Source: Jaltomata sinuosa (lineage: Eukaryota > Streptophyta > Magnoliopsida > Solanales > Solanaceae). From it: a stretch of DNA of 64,000 bases. Position 1 is the first letter of the stretch. The number at the start of each line of letters is the position of its first letter. The translations under genes and the position numbers were made by a program. Location of the stretch: positions 295,882 to 359,881 of the forward strand of contig QJPP01001836.1 in NCBI GenBank assembly GCA_003996215.1, given 5' to 3'. The notes beneath the pieces were generated by a model that saw only the letters and a program-made list of their open reading frames with translations, ran no database searches and had not been told where the DNA came from. Positions 47,350-56,785 of the stretch are shown here, in pieces.

Positions 47350-47520
47350 TTTTGGCCCTGGTCCTTCCTTGGACATCGTGCACCTCAACTCAGGCAATCA
47401 GCCTAAGTTGAGGGTGGCTACTATAGAGGTAAACCCTATTTTGGCCCTGGTCCTTCCGTGGACATTGTGCACCTCAACTCAGGCAATCAGCCTAAGTTGA
47501 GGGTGGCTACTATAGAGGTG
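47350..47520 (+). repeat. tandem pair of an 89-bp unit in A1
   Basis: The two copies (47350-47438, 47439-47520) start TTTTGGCCCTGGTCC and differ at only a few sites. Each holds the inverted repeat CCTCAACT..AGGC / GCCT..AGTTGAGG, whose right arm includes AAGTTGAGGGTG. Confidence 0.9.
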
Positions 47521-48224
47521 AATGATAAGAAAAAGAGGATGGAGAAGATTGGTTGTGAATAGAATGAAAATTCGGGTGTGTGCCTAAGAAAAGAAGAAAA
47601 AAAAAAGAGATGAGAAAGATCGAAAAAGTAATAAAAAGAATTGTCAAAATAAAGAGGCCGCACCTGTAGCTAGAGAGAAGGAAATAAAAGGGTGAATAAG
47701 GATGGACAAAGTAAAGTATGTGGTAATAAGACGTCGGTGGTTCCAAGGAGGGCTTAGTCACTAACCCCTAAATGTATCCTACCTGCACCTGAAGCCTCAT
47801 TACAAGCCAAAACAAGTCTTGTAGTGATCCTGAGCGGCTTTCTGAAGAACTGAAATAGAATAGTAAGGGCAAGCCTATGGTATCGCATGTGCATTGTTCG
47901 AAATCGTTTGTGAGTGTGAGCACTTACCTAGTCCCAAATCTTGTGTGGGACTTCTTTGTGGTGAGGGCACCAAGATTTCTGTATTGTCTATTGATTGTTA
48001 GGATAGCTGCGCGTTTGTATGTAGAATGTTCTATCAAATCGGAATGACATGTTTGGATCCATGCAAGTTAGTGTTTCATACATTTGTGTGCTACGAGGGA
48101 GCTTGAGTTAAAACGGAATAAGATGTTGAATGATCATGAGTTGCTAGAGACACGAGTTTGTTTTCTTAGTTGAGTCATCATGTTGTTTTTCTTTTATGTT
48201 ATGTTGCTTGAGGACAAGCGAATG

Positions 48225-48240
48225 TCTAAGTTGAGGGTGT
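48225..48240 (+). other. polypurine tract of A1
   Basis: TCTAAGTTGAGGGTGT directly before the 3' LTR start TGATGTG, in the position and form usual for Athila-type elements. Confidence 0.8.
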
Positions 48241-49546
48241 TGATGTGCCGCCATTTTACGGCACTTTCGACTCCTTTTAACTAAGAATAATCGTACGTTT
48301 TCAAGCAACCGTCGTCGTTTTTGATGGTTTTATGTTATATTTGTAGGAAATGGAGACAAACATGGAAACGGAAGGAAATACAGGCAAAACGACGTTCTGG
48401 ATAAGAGTGACGGTCCGTGTGACGGACCGTCAAGCTCATGACGGACCGTCAAGCCCAAGGCGTCAAGATGGGGCAGCACCACTGCCTAGTGGTGACGGCC
48501 ACCGTGACGGGCCGTCAAGGTGGTGACGGTCCGTCGCCCAAGGCGTCACACCTAGGCAGTCCGCTACGCGGAATCCTAACGTTTTTGGGATTTGTTTCCT
48601 ATACTCCTATAAATACCCTATGTTAGGTTTATTTTATTTGTCAAGCTTTTTACAATAGTTCTCCCAATAGTTTTAGGAGAGAATTTGAGAGCAAGAAACA
48701 AGTTTTCTTTGTCTTGAAATCGTGTTCTTGAATCGTTCTTGGGATCTTGGTTTTCTTGTTCTTGGATCATTGAAGATTTGTTTTCATTATATTGTAAGAA
48801 TATCTTCTCCTTATTATGAATACCATTCTCTTCTATTTTCTTAATAGCATGAGGAACTAAACCTCCCACAACTAGGGTTGTGGGAGCCATGGCAAACGTA
48901 GCAAGATAGATTCCGGGTAGCGACGGGTTCAATATATATGTTGTCACATTGTTAATCATTCATTATGTAACGTTTTCTAGTGGTTGCAAACATTAGAACA
49001 TGCCTAGGTTTAATTTGCTTGAGTAAAGAGATTAAAACCGGGAAACTTGATTAACGACGAGGATTCGAGACTACAAACTCTCGTCTTATGATTAATGCTG
49101 TAACTAGATTAATCTACTTGATGTTTAGGATTGAAATCTAAAAGCACACCTTTTCAAGTTCGAGAGAATTGAAAAGTAAATTCGTCTATTTGATTGAGAA
49201 ACGTTTAGATGATACCATTAATTCAATCACATCGTGACATACATAAAGAAAGAACCCGGTTAAGCTTAGAATCGACATTGTTACAACGCCATGGTGAACA
49301 CTTCCCTAGTTCGCTCTCATATTGATTATCACTCCTACATTATTGTTCTTTTTTTTTACACTTTGTTCACACAAACCCCCCCCCCCCTTTATTTACCGGA
49401 AACTATTGACCATTAGTCAACTAATTCACTAAAGACTTAACTTTCACCATATTCTCTGTGGGATCGACCCCAACCTTTGTTGGGTTCTGTATTTGACAAA
49501 CGATCGCTTACGCTTCTTAATTGGAGGGGTACTTTGAGCGTTATCA
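48241..49546 (+). repeat. 3' LTR of A1
   Basis: Same length as the 5' LTR (1306 bp) and about 98% identical by hand count. TATA copy at 48608-48615, word island at 48413-48558, poly-C run near 49377. Confidence 0.95.
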
Positions 49547-49551
49547 ATATC

Positions 49552-50148
49552 CTTGCTTGAGAAAGAAGTTTATAATTTCAGATGTCAAATTGCTAGTGGG
49601 TACTTGAGATTCCACCTAGATTAAGGCTAGAAATAACTCAGATCACCGGAAACACCCATTTAAGGGTCTAAGCTAGAAATAGGGTGACCTCCCCAAGCAT
49701 ATGTTGGTTGGTTATTTTCCTAAACAATGGTGTTTGAATAAAAACCATTCGATATATGTTTGTTTTGATTGAGAGATTAATAAGCATGCCTAAAACCAAC
49801 ACTACCTATATTATTTAGTAGGAATTTATGCAATTGAGCAAGTACCTTGACCCGTATTTAAGACCCATCGGAAGCACATCCCTAGTCGTCCTCCCTCTAT
49901 TGTTTACACCTTGCATTTTGAATTACTGTGTTGTTTGGAATTCGAATTGTGACAGATTTCTAATTCCCTCCTTTTTACATTATTGTTGTTGAGAAATCTA
50001 CTCTCGTGTGAGGTCCATTTACAATCACCTAGGCTAAACTCTAAATTCTCTATAGGGTCGATCCCGACACCTATCGGGTACTATAAATATGTTTTGCTCT
50101 AACAATCGATGATACCTCCTTTTAGGAGAGTATGTTTGAGCATTATCA
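49552..50148 (+). repeat. A2 5' LTR, second part
   Basis: It resumes after the right-hand ATATC duplication of A1. It has the Athila-like end region (GGGTCGATCCCGACACCTAT, TGAGCATTATCA), parallel to GGGATCGACC ... TGAGCGTTATCA in A1. Confidence 0.8.
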
Positions 50149-50152
50149 AAAA

Positions 50153-50227
50153 TGGTGCCATTGACGGGGGTCAAACCCGGGTCACCTGCGTGACAGGCAG
50201 GAATACTTACCACTATACTACAAAGAC
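50153..50227 (-). other. whole tRNA-Asp(GTC) copy at the A2 primer-binding site
   Basis: Antisense to the element and 4 nt after the LTR. The minus strand is collinear with a complete plant tRNA-Asp over 75 nt without gaps: acceptor GTCTTTG, D-arm TAGTATAGTGGTAAG, anticodon loop CTGTCAC with anticodon GTC, TGACCCGGGTTTGACCCCC, and a 3' CCA (plus TGG at 50153-50155). I count about 8-9 differences from the plant tRNA-Asp I know, several of them CpG transitions, including a paired C-G to T-A change in the anticodon stem. CCA is added to tRNAs after transcription, so this is a reverse-transcribed mature tRNA, not a tRNA gene. Only its last 18 nt would be a standard primer site. Confidence 0.88.
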
Positions 50228-52079
50228 TAAGGTTAAGGTACTATATTCGAGCAGCGACATTAAATCAAGCGCTTCTTTGGAGGCAACCCAAGTGTTTTTA
50301 CTTTATTTTTGGTTATCTTTTGTTGTTCTTAGGAGCAGAGGAATGAACAAGTGGAAAAACAAGGAATAAAAGATACATGCACAGGACTGTGCAGTTAGCA
50401 GAAGCCATTGTTCTAATTGCACGACCTAACACATGTTAAAACAGAAGCCTGGGAGAAAAATTCTGAAATTGGAGGTGATGTGTGCTGGGCTGTGCAGTCT
50501 GCACAAGCCCAAATATGCGTCACACTTCCATCACATGATGAAACAGAAAGCTGGCCAAGTTTGGGGCATGGAAAGGTAAGGTGCAAAATGACATGCGGTC
50601 CACACAAAGGCTTGTGCAAATACCATGTCGCAGTGCACAAAGGTAAATTTCAAATTTTAATTGACCTAACCCGTTAATCGACCCGACCCGAAGATCTACC
50701 CAGCCAAATTTTCTTCTTATTTTCCCTTTTTATTCTGCCACCCTCCTCTTTCTCTCAATATTTTCTCATACAATCTCTCGAATTCTCTCCAAAAACCTCA
50801 CACAAATCCCTCAAACTTCCCTAAACTTTTATCCTCCTCACCCAATCTCCACCGCCACTCCACCTAGTGTTGTCGTCATCATTTCTCCGAGCAAGGTTGT
50901 TAGGTCACCATTGTTGCTCTCCAAAATCTTTAATTTTTGCTTCTTCTTATTTAATCTTCACTTGTATTAAGTTCCCTGATGTTAAATACATGTTTTTATA
51001 TTGATTGGGAACTTATATTGTGAAGCAAGCTTGTTAGAATTGCCATGTTGATTTTGGGTGAGATCCAAAATTTTTGTGTCCCCAATTTTGAATTGTATTG
51101 TGGATTTTTCTTAGGATCAACTTGGTAGAACTTGATATTGGGATAATGCATGTTAATTGTAGTAGTTTTTAGCCTTGAAAATCTGTGTTTGGGGTGAAGT
51201 CTGAGTAACCCACTTGTGATTGATGCATGATCTTGCCCTATGATAGATTGGGTGATGTCATTCTTAAGGGAAGATCGTCGTTCTTCATATGTTTTGGTTG
51301 AGAATTATTGTGTGGGGCTAAAATCTGCTATTATTGTTTGCTTATGTTCTTTGTTGAATATTTTGTTGGGTATATGATCTTGTACATGGAGGTAGAAATT
51401 ATTGTTGAAGTTTTATGCCTAAGTACTGCAATTGAAGGCTTGATGTTCCCAATGATAGATGGGATAACATCCTTCTTAAGGGAAATCATTGAGTTTTTCT
51501 TTTGTTTTGATTGGTGATAATAAAATCCAGGAAAGTCTGAGTACCCGGATAAATTGTGGTAATGTTATGTTATGCCCCCGAATGTTTAAACTGCTGGTTT
51601 ACTACTTGGTGCCAAGTGCCTTATGCAAATCTTACTCCACGAATCACATGTGTAATTCACAAGAACACAAGAAACTAAAAATTCAAATTTTTCTCTTGTG
51701 CGTTTCGCATATGGTGCGAGGATTTTGATATATGAAATGCACAAGACACTTCACCTCCTGAAAAATTCATTACTACCTATTTCGAGGTGCGAAACAGGGT
51801 GTGACGCGCACTTTTGAGCATGCAAATCGCACCAACAATCGCACCTCAGTGGAAAAATAGTTAAAGGATCTGGTAGCTCATGCGACGTCATGTGCGATGC
51901 GCATTATGTCTTGTGCATTTTTCATATGGTCTGCATGAGCTGTCAACCACCTACTTTGTTTTTCTACTTATTTGCATTATAATCTTTCTAGTTTGTTAAC
52001 TGCTTTTTAGTCTTTTTCTTTTACTTATGTCCAATACCCCTCTAAGATTTTGCTTTTTTTTTGGTCTCACAATCTCCAT
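50228..52079 (+). other. leader of A2
   Basis: 1.85 kb without a credible gene. Two islands of GTGCG/CGCAC words (about 50385-50645 and 51690-51935) flank an A/T-rich stretch. Pyrimidine-rich CTCTCTC tracts lie near 50745-50800. Confidence 0.6.
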
Positions 52080-53500
52080 ATGCAGAACATGTCTTCTAAA
52101 AGGGGCAACATAGGTAGCCAACCAAGGAAAGTAACAGCCACAGATGAGGCAAGGATCCACTTTAGGGTGGAAGGCATGAAGGCCTTTTATAAGAGGGATA
52201 AGAATGGGACATTCAATGAAGAGCAGAGTTTTAACTTGGGGGAAGTTGGGGATGAACTACCCAACATGCATCGTTAGTTTGCTGAACGAGAGTGGAACCA
52301 TTTTTAGGATATACCCGGGGGATATTATGAGGAAGTCGTGTGGGAGTTATTTACGACTTATCAAGCTAATTAGGATTACAAGGGATATAAAGGGGTTGCG
52401 GAGAAATTACCCAATTTGGATTCTGTTATAGTAAGGGGCAAGAGAGTTTGCATCACCCTTGCTACCATCAATGCCATCTATTGGGGACACCTAATCAAAC
52501 ATGCATCTACTCTCATGGACAAGTTCACAGCCGAAGTAAACATGCATCTACTCTCATTTTTAGGATGTACCCGGGGGATATTATGAGGAAGTCGTGCGGG
52601 AGTTATTTACGACTTATCAAGCTAATTAGGATTACAAGGGATATAAAGGGGTTGCGGAGAAATTACCCATTTTGGATTCTGTTATAGTAAGGGGCAAGAG
52701 AGTTTGCATCACCCTTGCTACCATCAATGCCATCTATTGGGGACACCTAATCAAACATGCATCTACTCTCATGGACAAGTTCACAGCCGAAGTAAACATG
52801 CATCTACTCTCATTTTTAGGATGTACCCGGGGGATATTATGAGGAAGTCGTGCGGGAGTTATTTACGACTTATCAAGCTAATTAGGATTACAAGGGATAT
52901 AAAGGGGTTGCGGAGAAATTACCCATTTTGGATTCTGTTATAGTAAGGGGCAAGAGAGTTTGCATCACCCTTGCTACCATCAATGCCATCTATTGGGGAC
53001 ACCTAATCAAACATGCATCTACTCTCATGGACAAGTTCACGGCCGAAGTAAACCCTTATCGTGATGCCGCTCCTATCCTCGCTCCGTCCACTCCTATCTA
53101 GGCTACTGTGGAAGGTGATATTCTGAGAAGAACTTTGTACTTTGAGGCCCGTTTGTGGTATGATCTCGTCTGTATCCAATTTCTACCCTCTAAGAATGAC
53201 CAGAAGATGACTCAAGAGGGAGCCATTTTTTTTATTGCCATTATGATAGGGGAGCATGTGCATTTTGGGGAAATTACAGCCATGTAGATTTAGAGGAAAG
53301 CACGCAGGGGTAATGACTCATTCCCTTTCCCAGTGCTGATTATCAAGTTGTATGCCAAGGCCAACATCCCATACTTCAGCTACGAGAAGGTCACCCATGT
53401 TGTTTGGGTGATCAATCGTGATAATATGACTGAAAGGGATTCCCCTAGATTCAAAAGGCGTAGGGTAGGCATCAGCGATTGCTGAGAGTGATGAGTTACA
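52080..53500 (+). pseudogene. degenerate plant-transposon-type protein frame of A2
   Basis: Reading through stops and shifts gives SSKRGNIGSQPRKVTATDEA, DYYEEVVWELFTTYQA, KGVAEKLPNLDSVIVRGKRV, TLATINAIYWGHLIKHASTL, then EARLWYDLVCIQFLPSKNDQ, EGAIFFIAIMIGEHVHFGEI, and NDSFPFPVLIIKLYAKANIP. From memory this resembles the 'putative plant transposon protein' domain that is common in Solanaceae repeats (PF20167); a search would be needed to confirm. The function is unknown. A 256-bp triplication inside it shifts the frame, and there are several stops. Confidence 0.55.
52301..53045 (+). repeat. 256-bp unit in three tandem copies
   Basis: Copies start at 52301, 52557 and 52813 (TTTTTAGGAT). Copies 2 and 3 are nearly identical; copy 1 differs from them at a handful of sites. 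The join is CATGCATCTACTCTCA, itself a short duplicate of sequence within the unit. Two copies therefore encode the same accidental 79-residue frame (52448-52687, 52704-52943). Confidence 0.95.
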
Positions 53501-53570
53501 TGCCAAAGAAACTATTTCATCCCTTTCTCGGGCTACATCAGAGGCACATGCATATTCCCCCGTACCTACT

Positions 53571-54053
53571 TTGACCAAAAGTGGACTGCAAGATATGATT
53601 GACAAAACATACAACCATGAGAGGCAATTGATAGATTTAGCGAAAGGTCTGCCAGGATTAATTGATAGGGCTGTTAAGAGGGATATCAAAGAAGTTGTGG
53701 GGAGCATTTTTTCGATTTGCAAAAGGGTGGATGTCGTCGAAGGGGCCATCAGAAAACTCAGGAAGGATGTTAACAAAGCTAAAGGGAAGCAGCCAATTGA
53801 GGAGGCAGACTTGAGCGACTTACCCCCACTCCATCACACTCGTGGACCCATGGATGACTTATTTGCATCTTATCTGGATGATGAAGCTTATCTGCCTGGT
53901 GATGAGGATGCAGAGCTAGTTAATGACAATAACCCAGTGTTCCATCAGGCTCTCAGGGACTCCACTGTGACAGCACACTCCCAAAAGGGTGGTGTAGGTC
54001 CTAGTATAAATATCGCAGTTGATAAAGCACCAGTTGATGATGATGAGGCATAG
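53571..54053 (+). CDS. A2 C-terminal frame, acidic and helical (unknown function)
   Basis: An open frame of 160 residues. The first half looks helical (LIDLAKGLPGLIDRAVKRDI, KRVDVVEGAIRKLRKDVNKA). The second half is acidic and disordered-looking (DLDDEAYLPGDEDAELVND, DDDEA at the end). It probably continues the protein at 52080-53500, whose relatives often end in such a segment, rather than starting at its own Met. No catalytic motif. Confidence 0.45.
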   Translation: MTKSGLQDMIDKTYNHERQLIDLAKGLPGLIDRAVKRDIKEVVGSIFSICKRVDVVEGAIRKLRKDVNKAKGKQPIEEADLSDLPPLHHTRGPMDDLFASYLDDEAYLPGDEDAELVNDNNPVFHQALRDSTVTAHSQKGGVGPSINIAVDKAPVDDDEA

Positions 54054-54635
54054 GCCTCCAGGGAGTTTCACTACTTCTCTCCTTATTTGATCTTAAAGCA
54101 TGGAGGGCAATGCTTCTTTTTATGTGGGGATGTGGTGTTTATTTTGATTTGATTGTTGGTTGCCCGTGTTGGGCTTGAGATATTTTATTACCCTTGTCGG
54201 GCCTTGTTGACATTTTTAGTTTCCTTGCTAGATACGATTTGGCCCTTGTCGGGCATGTTGGATGATTGTGATGATATTGCCCTTGTCGAGCCTTTTTATT
54301 ATGGTTTTGAGCTTAATTGTGCCCTCACAAGGATTGATTTTTTAATTCTTAGTTGTGTGCCGGGTTAGTCTTACACGATTCCATTATCTTGCTACCGTGC
54401 CATGAAAATGCGCTAAGAGCCTACGTCGAGGCTTTTTTTTGAAATGATTCATGAGCGCACAAATTGGTAACCCCCTTGTTAATAGTAGTTTAGCAATAAA
54501 CTTCGAGGGCTTTCTTAATGCCATGGTTCTTTCCCAAGGAGCAAAATTTTTTTCTTTATTTTCCTTTTTCCTTTCTTTTGCTTTTGTGTCAAATCGGGTT
54601 GGTGTTTTCCTATGATAGATTGAGAGGCAACTTTT
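54054..54635 (+). other. A2 3' region with GCCCTTGTCGGGC hairpin words
   Basis: Non-coding. Copies of GCCC-TTGTC-GGGC or near variants lie at about 54161, 54190, 54241 and 54279. It ends at the LTR of D; the last 5 bp, CTTTT, would be D's left target duplication. Confidence 0.6.
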
Positions 54636-56576
54636 TGTAACACCCCAGAATTCGATTCAGCTTTTAAACTTACGAACTCTAAAAAAATTGAAACTTCCAG
54701 GGATCACGAGTCAAGTCCATGAGCCGTGGATAGAACCACGAGTCATGGAAGTGATCCATGAAACTAGTCTTGCAGATCATCCTCAGGTCTGAGAACCATG
54801 ATTCAGGTTCACGATCCGTGGATAGTTCCATGAGTCATGGAACCAACTCGTGGAACTTAGACTAAGAGTTACCAGTATTTTCAGGAACCATGAGTGGGTG
54901 ACATGAACCGTAGAAGTTTCTATGGGTCATCTTGTTGAATCGTAAAAACTCATCTACAGCTTGGAATTTTGGCTCAGGAACCACGACTCCAATCCACGGA
55001 CCATGGTTACTTCTATGGCTCGTGGAAGGGACCCTTGGAAACTGAAATTGAGATTTTTAACAACTTTTCCCTAATTAAATCTGAGGAGTATTTCTATAAT
55101 TACCCATCCTTTTAAATCTTATGTGAGGTCTTTTTTGCCACATTTAGTAGTGTTTCGACTCCTATTAGCTTAACTCTTTCATTACTCCTCATTCATCTAC
55201 CAAAAGAGTAAAAGAACTCCTTCAAGCTCCAAATTTCAAGCTCCAAGTTCAAGCCTCAATTTCTTATAATCTTAGATCAAGCAAGCTTCAATAAGGTATG
55301 TGGGTTTTTTAATGAGGGATTCCTTTCACCCTTATGCCCAAAACCCCATGTTTTACTTTGATTTACGAAATTATGAAATTAGGGTTCTTACCCAATTTGG
55401 GGAAAACTAACGGATTCACCTTTAAAGCATCAATTCATGATTTCTCATTACTTATATATGATTTATTTGAGGTTTATTAATCGATTTCAAAATCCCATGC
55501 ATTAAATATTATTTCTAGTATGATTTCACTTAATTACATGTTTTCAAGTGAAAATTGGCATGTTTATATAACATGACCTTATGTATTAATGAAATTGCAT
55601 GCCTAATTTTTCAATTTCTGAATTTAGAAAGAAAAATATATTTTTGAATTATGGCTATGCTAAGTTTGGAGACTTATGATATGTGAATTCCAAGACATTA
55701 GATATGTCATTATGCTTTTCAAATAGATTTATCATTAGATATATCACAAGTATCAATTGAGCTATATGTATGTTTTGGGAGTAGTATTTAGAACCAAGTT
55801 GGACTAGGGTTTAACATACCCTTAAGTCCCATAACTATGTTACCACTGTAGGTCTCCCTCTGTAGTTTATGACAGGATCCTGATAGATAAGCTTCTAACC
55901 TTGGCCGGTTAGGACAACTTTTTTTGGTATGGGTGTATGACACTGGAATCCATGTAGCTCATCATGGTTTATGTCGGTTAAGAGAAACTCCCGTATGAAT
56001 GGTTTCATGTCTTATGCTTTGATATCTCTTACCATATGTTTAAATTATGATATATCTTATGATTTCTCTTATTATGCATGGATTCAGTTTTTACTATGCT
56101 TTAAGTAGGTTTTACTACATTTATACATATCTTACATACTCAGTACATCTAATAGTACTGACACATATTTGCACTGCATCCTTTTGATGATGCAGATTCA
56201 GGCTCTTCCCTCCGGTTCGTGTCTAGATGTTATCAGTCCTCCAGATATGGTTGGTGATTCCCTATTACTCGAGGACCATAGGTATGTTAGTTACTTTCAT
56301 GTTCTTTCTTTGGATTTCTGAGTTAGTTGGGGTATTGTCCCATAGACTCTTATGACAGTTAGAGGCTTTTAGACATAAATAGTATTCGAGTCTCTCTTTT
56401 GGATTATGTTTCATCTTGACTTTATCATTTACGAATTGGGTTGTATAGCTTTTTATTTATGCTTATGCTATGCTTTCCTATGAATATCTGAATATGCTAT
56501 GACCAAGGGATAACTTGGGACACTTTGTGGTTCCGGGTCTCGTGTTATGCCTAGGGTGTAGTCTCTAATTGTGACA
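54636..56576 (+). repeat. 5' LTR of chromovirus D
   Basis: 1941 bp, TGTAACACCCC ... TTGTGACA. The CACGAGT/ACTCGTGG word island is at 54690-55030. The hairpin pair is CAGTAC..GTACTG at 56141-56160 and CTGCATC..GATGCAG at 56174-56195. No gene. Confidence 0.88.
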
Positions 56577-56580
56577 AACT

Positions 56581-56592
56581 TGGTATCAGAGC
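56581..56592 (+). other. primer-binding site of chromovirus D
   Basis: TGGTATCAGAGC, 4 nt after the LTR; pairs with initiator tRNA-Met. The leader runs to 56785. Confidence 0.9.
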
Positions 56593-56785
56593 CAGGTTCA
56601 AGAGTTCTAGGGTTTCTAAAAGCCATATCAAGTAGAGTCTCTTTCATGTTTGTGAGGCATGCCACAATTATAAGAGGGAAGCTATGAGGTGTGTTAAGAA
56701 AAACATCACTTCTTTCATGTTCAATATCGTACAATAGAGTTTAACTCTATTACCCCTTTAATCTATTCTTTATGCATTTCAGACT

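Larger units (their letters stand above)
46702..48224 (+). other. non-coding 3' region of A1
   Basis: No meaningful frame. It contains an extra polypurine-tract copy (46780-46796), a tandem pair of 89 bp (47350-47520), and an A/G-rich stretch (47525-47715). It replaces the polymerase genes of an autonomous relative. Confidence 0.8.
42693..49546 (+). mobile_element. A1, young non-autonomous Athila-like gag-protease element
   Basis: Two LTRs of equal length (42693-43998 and 48241-49546, 1306 bp each) are flanked by a perfect duplication ATATC (42688-42692, 49547-49551). The order is LTR, tRNA-Asp primer site, gag, protease, 1.5 kb non-coding, polypurine tract, LTR. There is no RT, RNase H or integrase, so it must have moved with enzymes from another element; gag-bearing elements without pol are known as TR-GAG. 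My hand comparison of the LTRs finds about 29 differences (about 2%), much less than B, C or the CRM-like element, so it is the youngest datable insertion here. Confidence 0.93.
41796..54635 (+). mobile_element. Athila-like element A2 (non-autonomous), interrupted by A1
   Basis: The 5' LTR (41796-42692 plus 49552-50148, about 1.49 kb once A1 is removed) starts TGATGAG and ends GCATTATCA. It is followed by a tRNA-Asp primer site that is part of a whole tRNA copy. The internal region carries no gag, protease or polymerase that I can recognise, only a degenerate plant-transposon-type protein frame. The 3' LTR is not seen, because element D enters at 54636. It lies in the pol start of element E. 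Confidence 0.75.

Noticed and set aside
50153..50227. A functional nuclear tRNA-Asp gene
   Set aside because: CCA is encoded, the acceptor and T stems have mismatches, the B box is degenerate, and the position is exactly that of a retrotransposon primer site.
52448..52943. Two identical 79-residue proteins in tandem
   Set aside because: Accidental frames created by the 256-bp triplication; the protein-like reading is in another frame.
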